NCBI RefSeq assembly: GCF_000003815.2
Contig: NC_049981.1
Location: 17,121,781 to 17,185,780 of the forward strand
DNA: 64,000 nt
Direction of reading: 5' to 3'
DNA from: Branchiostoma floridae
Taxonomy: Eukaryota > Chordata > Leptocardii > Amphioxiformes > Branchiostomatidae
Below the pieces are notes generated by a model. It was not told the origin of the DNA, ran no database searches, and saw only the letters and a program-made list of their open reading frames with translations. Below are positions 38,515 through 47,753 of the stretch, piece by piece. The translations under genes and the position numbers were made by a program. Position 1 is the stretch's first letter; every line of letters begins with the position of its first letter.

Positions 38515-39432
38515 CTGTTTTCGTATGAACACACACAACAAAGAGATGCTGAGCACAAGAAAATACATTTTTATTTTGTGTAGTCTACAAGACATACAAC
38601 GCTTTAAACGTAGCATTTTAGATGAAGGTGATTAACAAGAATTGTGGGCTATCAAAAATGTAGCGACTGACAATTTGGGGGATTACAGATGCCGTTTTCA
38701 TTTGGGGCAGGTGGTCTGGTAGAAATCGACAACGAAACAAAACAAATGACACCGCGGCATATATTTCATCCCAAATTACATCGTCGGGGGAATGCCGCCA
38801 AAACTGAACGTTTTGAAAACAAGAGCTAGATAATGCTGTGTTTTGATGCCAAAAAATACTAAATCATTAGCTAGAGGGAATTTTAGGAGAATATTGTGAT
38901 TTTATTTTGTTGTGAAATAGGACAGGCAAGACAAAAACACAATGGTCCCGCTAGACAGTCGGGGAGCAAGCCGACCTTGGTTGGTCTCATAAAATACTAA
39001 TAAATCTCGGAGGCTCAAAATTTCGGTAACAAGGGAGCATAGTCCTTGTGGATGGGGAAAATAAGGCCGATTTTGCTGTTGAAACCACGGCGGGGATGTG
39101 GCGTGTTTTATGGGATGACCGTGGGTTGTACAGCGGGACAGGTGGTTTGGAAAACGTGGGTTCACGAACAGCTGTTCGCCTATTGAGCGGTTGTCGGAGG
39201 GGGGGGGGCGACCAAAGAAATCACGGCGTGATCGTTTCTCTAACGGCTAACAATTCTAAATCACGACAACATGAACTAAATTCCAATCAACACATTATCA
39301 CGGCTTCCCACCACATGGCATGGGGAGGGAGAGGCTGGGACCGTACGTACAGCCCAGCACTAGCGCCGGGAGATCATAACAACATGCCGCGATGGCAGCA
39401 AACCTAGACGGGAGATTACAGGAAACTCTTAC
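38515..39432 (-). other. CELF4-like intron 1
   Basis: This 918-bp intron lies between the two recognised exons, with GTAAGAG at its 5' end and ACAG at its 3' end. A G run occurs at 39199-39208. The part nearest exon 1 is richer in CG dinucleotides than the rest. A 119-codon plus-strand open frame in it (39048-39407) resembles nothing I know and is best read as chance. Confidence 0.85.
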
Positions 39433-39682
39433 CTTTGTGCATGCCCGTGAACCGATCTTTCAGTACCGTCAGTTCGTAGATCTTGCCGAATTCCTCGAAC
39501 ACAGGCCTGAGGTCCTTCTCCTCCAGGTTGCGCGGGATTTGGCCGACAAATAGCTTGATGGCGTCGTGGTCTTTCATGGGTATAGTCGAGCCGGTGAGGC
39601 CGTTCAGTTGTTTCGGTGTATTCCCCGTGACTACGTTCCCCGTGTCATGTACCCCGTTGACGAGAGCCATATTTCCAGGCAT
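39433..39682 (-). CDS. CELF4-like: CELF4-like RNA-binding protein, first coding exon
   Basis: This is the first coding exon of a CELF/Bruno-like protein, a family that binds GU-rich RNA and controls alternative splicing, translation and mRNA decay. It encodes 83 residues plus one base. Residues 1-31 form a short, poorly conserved leader. Residues 32-83 begin RRM1: the leader-to-RRM junction [17 protein letters not shown]2 IKLFVG (42-47), then [26 protein letters not shown] and MHK. The wording is closest to CELF4 among the CELF3/4/5/6 members, from knowledge of the family. The exon ends AAAG and is followed by the donor GTAAGAG; the phase is 1. An in-frame TAG at 39716-39718 bounds the start. 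Met1 (39682) is the first ATG after it, but Met5 has the better context (A at -3, G at +4) and could also be used. Confidence 0.93.
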
Positions 39683-39990
39683 TTCGAAGGCGGTGAGATT
39701 TCTTTTCTTTCCAAACTAGCGGACACAGAAAAAGAAAAAGAAGAACAACAAGGACACGTAAGGAGGGGAGTGTATAAATACAAAAAAAGAAGTGGACCCT
39801 GGTCTACAACGTCGAGCCTTTCCCTGTAATGTCACTTTCACTTTTTCTCTCGCTCCTCTCACTTGTTCCCTCTTCCAACACGCGTGTTGGTCCGACCTGT
39901 ACTGAAGCTAGCCCCACATTCAACCTCGCGCAACCCGAATTTGCATACGTAATGATCGTAATTGGGGGTTGGCGCGAAAGGCAACGTCAT
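39683..39990 (-). promoter_or_regulatory. Probable 5' UTR and proximal promoter of CELF4-like gene
   Basis: This is the sequence just upstream of the CELF start codon. On the minus strand it has a CCAAT box (complement of ATTGG at 39961-39965) and an exact E2F-type site TTTCGCGCCAA (complement of 39969-39979), with an AACGTCAT CRE-like half next to it. CpG dinucleotides are frequent at 39880-39980. The stretch at 39815-39875 is pyrimidine-rich on the plus strand, so purine-rich in the sense direction. A TATAAATA at 39772-39779 reads on the plus strand, the wrong direction for this gene. No transcription start can be fixed from sequence alone. Confidence 0.4.
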
Positions 39991-41592
39991 AGGCCAGTGC
40001 AGATGGACTGTACCTATTTGCTAAAAAAAGGGGGTGATCTGAATACACAAAATATCGCTGTCATATATATTTCATCACACAAATATGAAATTGGGGAAAC
40101 CATTGCACAATGCTGAGCTATGTTTCTCTTAGACCACAATCTTAACTGCCAGTGTATTCAGTGCTTTCTTTATCTATCACACTGAATGATCAGAAATCAG
40201 TTGATCATGGATTGTATAGAAAATAAATCACATTTGTTCTTAATTTACTACCAATTATGTGTACGCACAACTCGATTCCGAATCTATACTTCGCTCTTTT
40301 GTATAGACGGTGTTCTAAAGTGTCGGCTAATTGCAATGTAAACCTGGTTAATTATTGGGATCGTGCTGTTTTAAATGAACATGGCAAAATGTTTAGATAT
40401 ATATAGAATGTACCATTCTGGAGCACGGGGGTTTCAGTAAGGTTCCTCAATTAATGAATCTTGAGTTGTGACCTCAAACCCAACGGCTAATTGCAGGGGA
40501 ACAAACAAATACAATGACGTAAAACACAAAACAATTGTATTCTGTAGAAATCTAGCTGGTGTTTCTACCTATATTCCTGGGGGGGGGGGGGGTCTGTTTA
40601 GAAGCAGTGGCTAATGAATAGTCTCCCTCCCTCCCCTCACACCATGGGACAATGTTACGCGATGTTTTCTGTCCGAAGCTCTTTGGTCGTCGGTAAACGA
40701 GTTAGGAGCGATCGGCCAGGTTTCCGTTGTATTGTACGACCACGCCGCGCGGTTCAATACGCCGGTGAGAAACATCGATATGTGTAAAAGGCTTGGATTA
40801 GTAATTGTACTTGGATGAGATAAACCTATTAGGACAGTCGATATTGCCTGGCCCGTTTATGTACGTTAAAGGGATTTGTCGGAAAGTAGCGCAAAGACCA
40901 GAAATTGTGACAGTCTAGAACAAATGCACGGCGTGGGCGGGTTTCTGTGACAATGGTAGGTACGTACCACATGTTTCTGTAGTTCCCACAATCCAGACAA
41001 AGAAACAGCCATTCTTTTTACAGTTCAAGAGGTTTGCCTTGGGTCTTAAAACTTTTCTTTCACTTATGGGATTCAGCTATATTTACTTGTTATACGGTAC
41101 CAAAATTAGACAAAATTCTGCTAAATATTTAAAGTAACACGAATGAATCATTCATGTTGACAGTTTTCCAGATTTTGAACGATCATGATCTTTAAAAAAA
41201 TTGGTCTAATATGTCTTAATATTTGAATGCTTACGCTAATATTATTGTTATCATCAGACGCTGAATTGTTTTGGAAAAAAACACGTAAAACTATGCCTTT
41301 AATTTTTATGTATTTTTTTCTTTCCATATACCAGGATATGATTGTTATACCATGATCTCAAATCTGCAGGCCGCTTTTTATTGAGGTCATGAGGGAAGAG
41401 GCAAGGGTCATTCAAAGTATAACAGAGATACAGTTAACATCGTTTAAAGTCCTAATGGATGTTATAAGTCTGTAAGTCTATATACACAAATTTTACAATT
41501 CTTTTGATTTTTTTCTTTTATTAGGCCTTCTGGTATGGATTTGCAATATATCATATATCATTAGTGTTCGCAGTTGCTACATAACAGCTAGT
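39991..41592. other. Upstream flank of the CELF4-like gene
   Basis: No gene recognised. There is a 14-base G run at 40579-40592 and a CG-rich patch at about 40655-40765. Distal regulatory sites or an upstream non-coding exon are possible but unproven. Confidence 0.4.
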
Positions 41593-41740
41593 TACCTCCG
41601 ACAGAGGTATTGCGATTGTCGGTGCCTGTGTGTTCGCGGCTATATCTCAAGATGCTTTGGATGGATTTGTCTGTATTCTTACAATTCGGTAGTTGTTCGG
41701 GTACGACTGATGCATGGTGATTTGGGGCACCGTCAGGTGA
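41593..41740 (+). repeat. Hairpin-headed dispersed repeat
   Basis: It starts with the hairpin TACCTC-cgaca-GAGGTA (41593-41609). It continues with GCGATTGTCGGTGCC and ATATCTCAAGATGCTTTGGA, a pattern I associate with abundant repeats in marine invertebrate genomes. The right end is not clear. A related hairpin is at 49980-50000. Confidence 0.45.
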
Positions 41741-42900
41741 TTAGAAATTATAGAGCGACAACACCATTTTTAAGGTAGTCTGGTCGAGAAATTAAACCAG
41801 CTGTTGGTCGACTTGTACAGTCTGGAGCCTAGAGGTAATTATCAACTCTTTAGATTAGACTTGGCTTTTGCGTAGAGTTATAAGAAAAACAAGAATCTGG
41901 ACAAAAAATGGAAACAACAGAGACCATATTTACTTCGCGTAGGTCTCACTTGTTTGAATGTGCGCATATAGCTGAGGCGGATATCTCACTGAACCTGCGA
42001 CATGTTGATGGCGTCGCTGCAGCCGAGCGCTCAGTCAATTTCATCGAAAAAAACACAAATATTTTTTTACTCTTTGTGAGTTTTGTTGTTTTTTATCAAA
42101 CTTGTTTGCTTTGCATGATATGCCCATTATAACGCCAAGGATAACACAAATCCAATGTAGGATTTCACAAATTTCTCACAAAGCGCAAAACATTTGTTTT
42201 GTGTCGATGATATTCACTGACAGCTCGGACTCAGCGACGCCGCCAACGTGCTATAGCTTCAGCAAGATACCCGCTTAAGGGGACGAGACAGCGCCCCAGA
42301 TCCATGCCAATCATTTCGACAGCAGGCGCAGTTCTGAGGTAAAATGTCGTCTGCAAACAAGATTAGAGCTGTCTGTATTGTTCGTGTTGCTGACGGCGGT
42401 CAGCCCCTAGGGCAGCCTCCCCGCCAGGATCGACTGGTGAGGGAAAACTAAAGTAGCGAGCGTTAAAGGCGTTGGAAATCTAAGGCAGACGGGGGACGCA
42501 CCCTCGGGAAATTTTGCCATTTCTGTCCCTCTGAAACGCTATTTTCCGCATGTTTCATTTTTTTATCATTTGCATTTGGACAAAGGCAGGGACATTTTAG
42601 CACAAGTTATTAACTTATCCTAGTGATGCAACATAAAAAAGGATAAACTCATTATGCATTCCCTCAAATAATTTTGAGGTGCAACTAAAAACTATATAAG
42701 GAAATTCATGAAACATATTTTGATGAAACGGGGTCACGTTTTTCGGTACCTTCTGTCCGCACCACACATGGAGGCGTCTACGGCAGCCCATCTTCGATAA
42801 GGCCCTTGGGCCACACAACGTTTTACATGTACATATCACTACCGCAGGGGGTAGTCCACTGGCAGTGCCGCGTGTTTTCAACGTTAACCCCCATACACCT
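41741..42900. other. Non-coding, moderately GC-rich
   Basis: No supported gene. The segment 42200-42480 is CG-rich and has a donor-like GAGGTAAAA at about 42336, but no open frame I can link to it. Confidence 0.4.
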
Positions 42901-43005
42901 TGCCAAATGCTGAGTGCTTAGCAGAGTAGGCAATATCAAAGTCTTTGGTATGGCTCGGTCGGAATCAAACTCACTACCTACCTGTAACAGTAAGACAATT
43001 AGAAC
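42901..43005 (-). mobile_element. tRNA-derived SINE remnant
   Basis: On the minus strand a weak B box AGTTTGATTCC (complement of 42961-42971) follows a tRNA-like segment. Downstream is TACCAAAGACTTTGATATTG, then GCTAAGCACTCAGCATTTGG, a SINE-body signature I recognise from marine invertebrate repeats. Both ends are worn. Confidence 0.5.
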
Positions 43006-44143
43006 TACTCATATATGACGGGTATGCGTTCCTTTAGCAAAGATATATGGGCCCTATGCTTGTCACTGTCTATAAATAGACCGATGATCTAAGCATGCCA
43101 TCAATGCACGGGGCTCTATCGCGATGTGTGCACTGTGCAGATAAAGTGTGGATACATGCGTGTGTGTAATAGCTAACCTCGGGGTACAGTCTAGACTTCA
43201 TATCCTCCGGTTTGGATTCAAGTTTTGACTGAAACCTGATAAACGCGTGTAATAAACGCACCTGATTAGCCAGAACGGGTTTTAATGTTTGGCCTAATTC
43301 GTGAATGATAGTGTTAGTCACATGGCGCTGGTTTCCAAGAATACGACTATGGGCCTCGCTACCAAACAACTATACCACAATTTTCCAATAGCAAAATTCA
43401 AGCATTTACATACCATATTACATTTGCAACTTTGCCTGCAAAAGAATTTGAAAGAGTCTTTCGGTAACATCAAGTTGATGTATACAACGTACAAAATGTG
43501 TTGTGCTTGGTACTTCTGTTTGAGCTTTTGCCGTACAAGGAAACCCCGCGCAGCTTTGTCGCGTCTTGCAGACTGGCCTGAGGGGAAAGGGAGAGGCAGA
43601 AAGACAAAATATGTATTGGCATCCATTTCAGACAGTTTTATTATCCACAGGGGAGATTTTGCATAAAGCGCACAGCGGTCGCCGTGAGTGTGTACACAGC
43701 GGACAGTTGTACTCAGCCTCCTCTGCAGGCCTGCTAGGATCGGCTGAGGTAATTTGGGGGAGCCCGAGAGCGATATGATTCACACTTTTCTACTTAATGT
43801 TGATAATGTTAAGTTGTGAAAAGGTCCAAAAAATTTGTATATTTTCCAAGAATAATTTAGCTCATTTCAGAAGTGTATTGGCAGATGAGTTCATGTAGGC
43901 ATATTCAATATTGGCATATGGCTTTCCCTGTAACGTGGGTCAGGTATTGAAACTGCGAGACCATTTTTGACACCCTTCCCTCACCAGCAAAAAATCCTGG
44001 CGAATATCGCGAAATCAGCGCTGCTACAAAACAAACTCTTCCGCTGCTGGAAGGCCTGAAAAAGAGGCTACGACGTGCTACACGACCGCCAGCACGCGCC
44101 CAAATCACGCGGCCCCGAACCATGAATACTGCCAATAAATCGA
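43006..44143. other. Non-coding, GC-richer toward the right
   Basis: A 121-codon plus-strand open frame at 43301-43666 overlaps a 102-codon minus-strand frame; neither has a known domain. CG dinucleotides are frequent from about 43970, continuing to 44330, which could be a CpG-rich regulatory zone. Confidence 0.4.
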
Positions 44144-44163
44144 TCTCATGAATATTCATGAGA
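44144..44163. promoter_or_regulatory. 20-bp perfect palindrome containing a POU-type MORE site
   Basis: TCTCATGAATATTCATGAGA is a perfect palindrome. Its centre, ATGAATATTCAT (44148-44159), fits the published MORE consensus ATGMATATKCAT, which POU-family dimers bind. It is within CG-rich DNA about 4.5 kb upstream of the CELF start. AATCGATC, an Onecut-like site, lies just to the left. Confidence 0.45.
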
Positions 44164-44459
44164 CACGGCGTCAGGATTACAACGCGAACGCGTGGCGCGA
44201 ACACGCCCGGCGCGCGCCGCCCGTATTGTATATTTGTTCCGGGGGAGAGAAAAGGCTGTATTTGTGTTCACCTGTGCCGCTCGATGTGGCTACTAAGCGC
44301 TGCTTAGGAAAACTCAATAGAGAGGGAACGCCTGAGCGCGCCTTGGTCAACAGTGTACATGTGTGTACGCACAAAGGAAGGTATGGCAACACTTTTGGCC
44401 AGATAAAAATATGGAAGCAGTTTTTTTTTTAACCCACATGGCATTGAGGGGATTTTTCT

Positions 44460-44527
44460 TTGTGTTTATATTTTCCTTGGAAAGTTTGTGTTTATATTTT
44501 CCTTGGAAAATATAAACACAAACTTTC
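44460..44527. repeat. 48-bp perfect palindrome with an extra direct copy
   Basis: Arms 44480-44502 and 44505-44527 are exact reverse complements of 23 bp around TT. The core TTGTGTTTATATTTTCCTTG of the left arm is also present as a direct copy starting at 44460. The result is two direct copies followed by one inverted copy. Confidence 0.95.
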
Positions 44528-44793
44528 TTCTTTGTTGCCCAAGATGAATGAAGGTTACAAAAAACCAATGACAACAGGAATATTTCGTGGAACCGATAGC
44601 GTGAAAACGTAAAAATGTGAAATCTCGTGAAAACGACATTTCACCGAAAAAGCTAGCACTTCAGAAAATAACGAAAAGAAAGGTCAATAACAGATGGTTT
44701 TTAAATACATATTTCACATGGCGAAGCCAATAGTTAAACATGAATGTCTGCACGGTGTACTAGTAACTAAAGATGTATACCAATTCTTAGTTT

Positions 44794-44862
44794 GTTACAA
44801 TTCCACACGTTTTTATCGAACAAAGATTGTCTTTGTTCGATAAAAACGTGTGGAATTGTAAC
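44794..44862. repeat. Perfect 33-bp hairpin with 3-nt loop
   Basis: Arms 44794-44826 and 44830-44862 are exact reverse complements of 33 bp, separated by TTG. Perfect pairing with so short a loop is unlike a typical microRNA precursor and points to a recent inverted duplication. Confidence 0.95.
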
Positions 44863-46671
44863 GTAGGCGTTGTTATTCTCTTTCGTATCTTTATGCTTCC
44901 TATTTCTTTCATGGAAAAATACAGTGTTCCAAAGAAATCGTTCAATTTGGGTTGAAATGATTCATGCTTCAAATATATTTTGAAAAAGTTAGGACAATTG
45001 TCATTATGATGGATGAACATTTTGAACGTCGTCTCTACGCGAAGTTGTGGAAACTTTTAACAACATAATGAACGCTAATGACGACATTGGCTGGCAGGCT
45101 GTGCCCAAGATACCTGGATTAAGAATGGGATGGGCGACAGATATCCATTAAAAATGTGACAAGCTGCTGAAAAACAGGTACAAAACTGAGATAGCAACAT
45201 GTCATTATTCCTTCACTGTCTTGAACTACAACTTTCATTAATCCCGTAACTCATATTGCTAATCAGACTGCCGTATGGAGTCAAGTTCGTCATGTAGTTT
45301 GTTCCCTCGCGACCTGTCTATAGTCAGACCGTCGGGCGCTAGGCGGCGGAGAGGCGACCAATTAGAACGTATTTCCCGCTTACCGAAAGATATTTGACTT
45401 AAACAAACAAGTTTGATACGGCACCGTGGATACGATACGTACGTATTAAGTACTGTTGTTTATTGTAACTGATAAAGGATTTTGAATTTGTGTGCCTTGA
45501 CGGTATTTCAGACTATATGTTAGCCGTAGTCGTGCAGTGGTAGTGGTCTTTAGACATGCGTGTAGCATGTTACATGTACTAAGGAATGACTGCATTCCTC
45601 TCGATGGAAACTTTATAAGACTGTGTCAAGAAAAATATGATAAACGTATAATTAATCTATAATTTGCAATGCTTTAACAAGAAATGTAGCTCTTTGTTCT
45701 AAATCTAACTCGAGAGGGAGGGTCATTGTTGGGTGGGTTCTTTGGTTGATTGACAAAATAGGCATAGGAAATAGGACATTTGGCTACTTGACGGGCCCAA
45801 TTTACCAGTAATTGATTGTCGGAAAAGCTATTCGCATAATTTGTCGATGTAATTGCTGGGATACAATGTAATTGACAGAGGAGTCAGTACACGATCAGTG
45901 GGTCCTGTACTGACCACTCTGGTCGGCCGTCTTCACTAGCTAGCATGCTATTTCCTCTATTTGTCCAGATCCTAATATTTGACGGAAGATCCGCGGAGCC
46001 TGATAGAGGCTTTAAACACATGCCGTAAACTTTGAAAAAATGTTTATCAGAAAACACATACAAACGTCATAGAATTCCAACTTCCATTGCAAAGTTTAAG
46101 GCTAGGCGAAGATGTGATTTCAAGAAAAAAACAGAAGAATCTATTTTTTGTGCCACATCTCTGTGTGTTTAGTTATTTCTTCAACCTTTCTGACCACTTT
46201 GTATAAATAGACTTTATAATGAAGGTTACTTTTGGGAGCCAACCTTTCTTTTATTCGCACGCTCGCTTCAGCTTTAGGGTTCCAGAAGGTGCCATCTGTG
46301 TAATCACGTCATTATGGCCTTATTCTGTGCAACAGAAAGCGATGATACCGAGCTAGAAAACGCACGCTACCACACTACACAGAAAGGAATCCAATGGGCC
46401 TCTGCTTTAGGCGGTTTGGTCGTGGTCTCTCGGCGCCCTGACTGGACGCCTGGTCGGCGGCGCCACGTCTGCGGAACTATTACAGAAGACATGTAGCCAC
46501 GCGCAACGACATAGCGGCTGAGGTAACTTCGGATAAATTCGCTCCGAGTCAGGCCCTGGTGAGGATAGTTTCTGGTGTAAGGACTGACTTTTCGTTGAAG
46601 TAAATCCTATAACCAAGACAACGCCACACTCAAGAAATCTAACCGGTTTAATCACCAGGTCTGTTTAGATG
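44863..46671. other. Non-coding, nothing recognised
   Basis: No supported gene. CG-richer patches occur at 45300-45370 and 46410-46500. Confidence 0.4.
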
Positions 46672-46738
46672 TCTCCAAATGATTCTACATTTTCTCCAAA
46701 TGATTCTACATTTTTTCTCCAAAACGGTTACTTCACTT
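46672..46738. repeat. 21-bp tandem repeat, about 2.5 copies
   Basis: TCTCCAAATGATTCTACATT occurs at 46672 and 46693. A partial third copy (TTTCTCCAAAA) follows. Confidence 0.85.
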
Positions 46739-46851
46739 ACTTCACAAACCGCCCATGTGAATTTTTTTTAGTCGTTTGTGTGGAAACCGGTTGTAATCGG
46801 TTTGTCTAGAGGTTTTGACATATATACGGGTACGGCAGACCTAAGCGGGTG

Positions 46852-47030
46852 GGGACATGTTGTAAAATATAATAGCTCGTTATATATATATGTGTATATT
46901 TGACGTAATCTATTTTGTTATTGTTTGTTACCATGGTTACTTACACACTTCATTGTATCATTGATTGTAACATTGTGAATGAAGAATAAAATGTGAAGAA
47001 AAAAAAAATTAAAAAAAAAAAAAAAAAAAA
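46852..47030 (+). mobile_element. Poly(A)-tailed retroposon with 15-bp target-site duplication
   Basis: The 15-mer AGACCTAAGCGGGTG flanks this 179-bp insert exactly, at 46837-46851 and 47031-47045. The insert ends in a long A tract after AATAAA (46985-46990), as expected for target-primed reverse transcription by a LINE-type machinery. It starts abruptly, so it is a 5'-truncated LINE, a SINE or a copied mRNA 3' end. It has no coding capacity. The intact A run and the perfect duplications suggest a fairly recent insertion. Confidence 0.92.
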
Positions 47031-47529
47031 AGACCTAAGCGGGTGATAAGCTAAGCCGCTGCGATTGTTTCATAGGGGCGGGAAGTCGCTAAATCACTTC
47101 TTCTTGGGACACCAATTCAGGTTAACTCCTGCTCCATTTCTCCCTGTACTGTGTAGAGCCCCTACTCGTATCTTCCAAATTAAAGCTAAGGGCACAACCC
47201 GCCGCCGCAACGTGCAGTCTACGTGCCAAAGCTTGGGAAATCTTTTGGGATCCTTAAGTACCGACTCCTTACGAACTCGATAGGGAATCCGACGGATTTT
47301 GCAGAACGCAGACATGCCCTAGAACTTAACGAGCAGACAAAACTTTGTGTGCTATCGGGCTGCGGATTCGCCCCTTGTACGTGCAAGAACGGGCGACACG
47401 CCTGCCTTGTACAGCCTGAACTTTTTCAGAAATACGTGGCGGACGTGGCCTCCCTAAAAAATCGTACGGACAAATTGCACGTACGGCAGGTTGTGCCCTT
47501 AACTTAACATACGAATAACTCTTCCGCTA

Positions 47530-47753
47530 AATCACCGTGTATTGGAGACGGCATTGGAAGACGGACACCATCTTTTTACTTCAACCACCTTTTACCTTCC
47601 ATCTGAAGTCAGGTACACATTTTTTACACCTGGGTGGAGTGAGAAGAGATCATCTTCCAAGGACCAAACTTCTGGCTAGGAAAGTCAGGAATCGAACCCA
47701 TAACCTCTTGATCTTGTGTCCCCTAGCCTAGCCACTCAACCATTCGACGCCAC
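47530..47753 (-). mobile_element. tRNA-derived SINE
   Basis: On the minus strand the tRNA-like head starts near 47753. It has an A box TGGTTGAGTGG (complement of 47732-47742) and a perfect B box GGTTCGATTCC (complement of 47688-47698). The body follows to the left, with CCAGGTGTAAAAAATGTGTA around 47610-47630. A truncated relative of the body is at 56988-57053. The tRNA-like part does not close an acceptor stem, so it is not a tRNA gene. Confidence 0.8.

Noticed and set aside
39766-39785. TATAAATA as the CELF TATA box
   Set aside because: It reads on the plus strand, opposite to the gene.
43301-43666. Overlapping 121- and 102-codon frames on opposite strands
   Set aside because: Neither carries a known motif. 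Mirror-image open frames usually reflect base composition.
44794-44862. MicroRNA precursor
   Set aside because: The 33-bp stem is perfectly paired with a 3-nt loop, unlike animal pre-miRNAs with bulges and larger loops.
46405-46500. CG-rich GGTTTGGTCGTGGTCTCTCG segment, somewhat like 16740-16800
   Set aside because: The similarity is short and lacks convincing A and B boxes, so I do not call a SINE.
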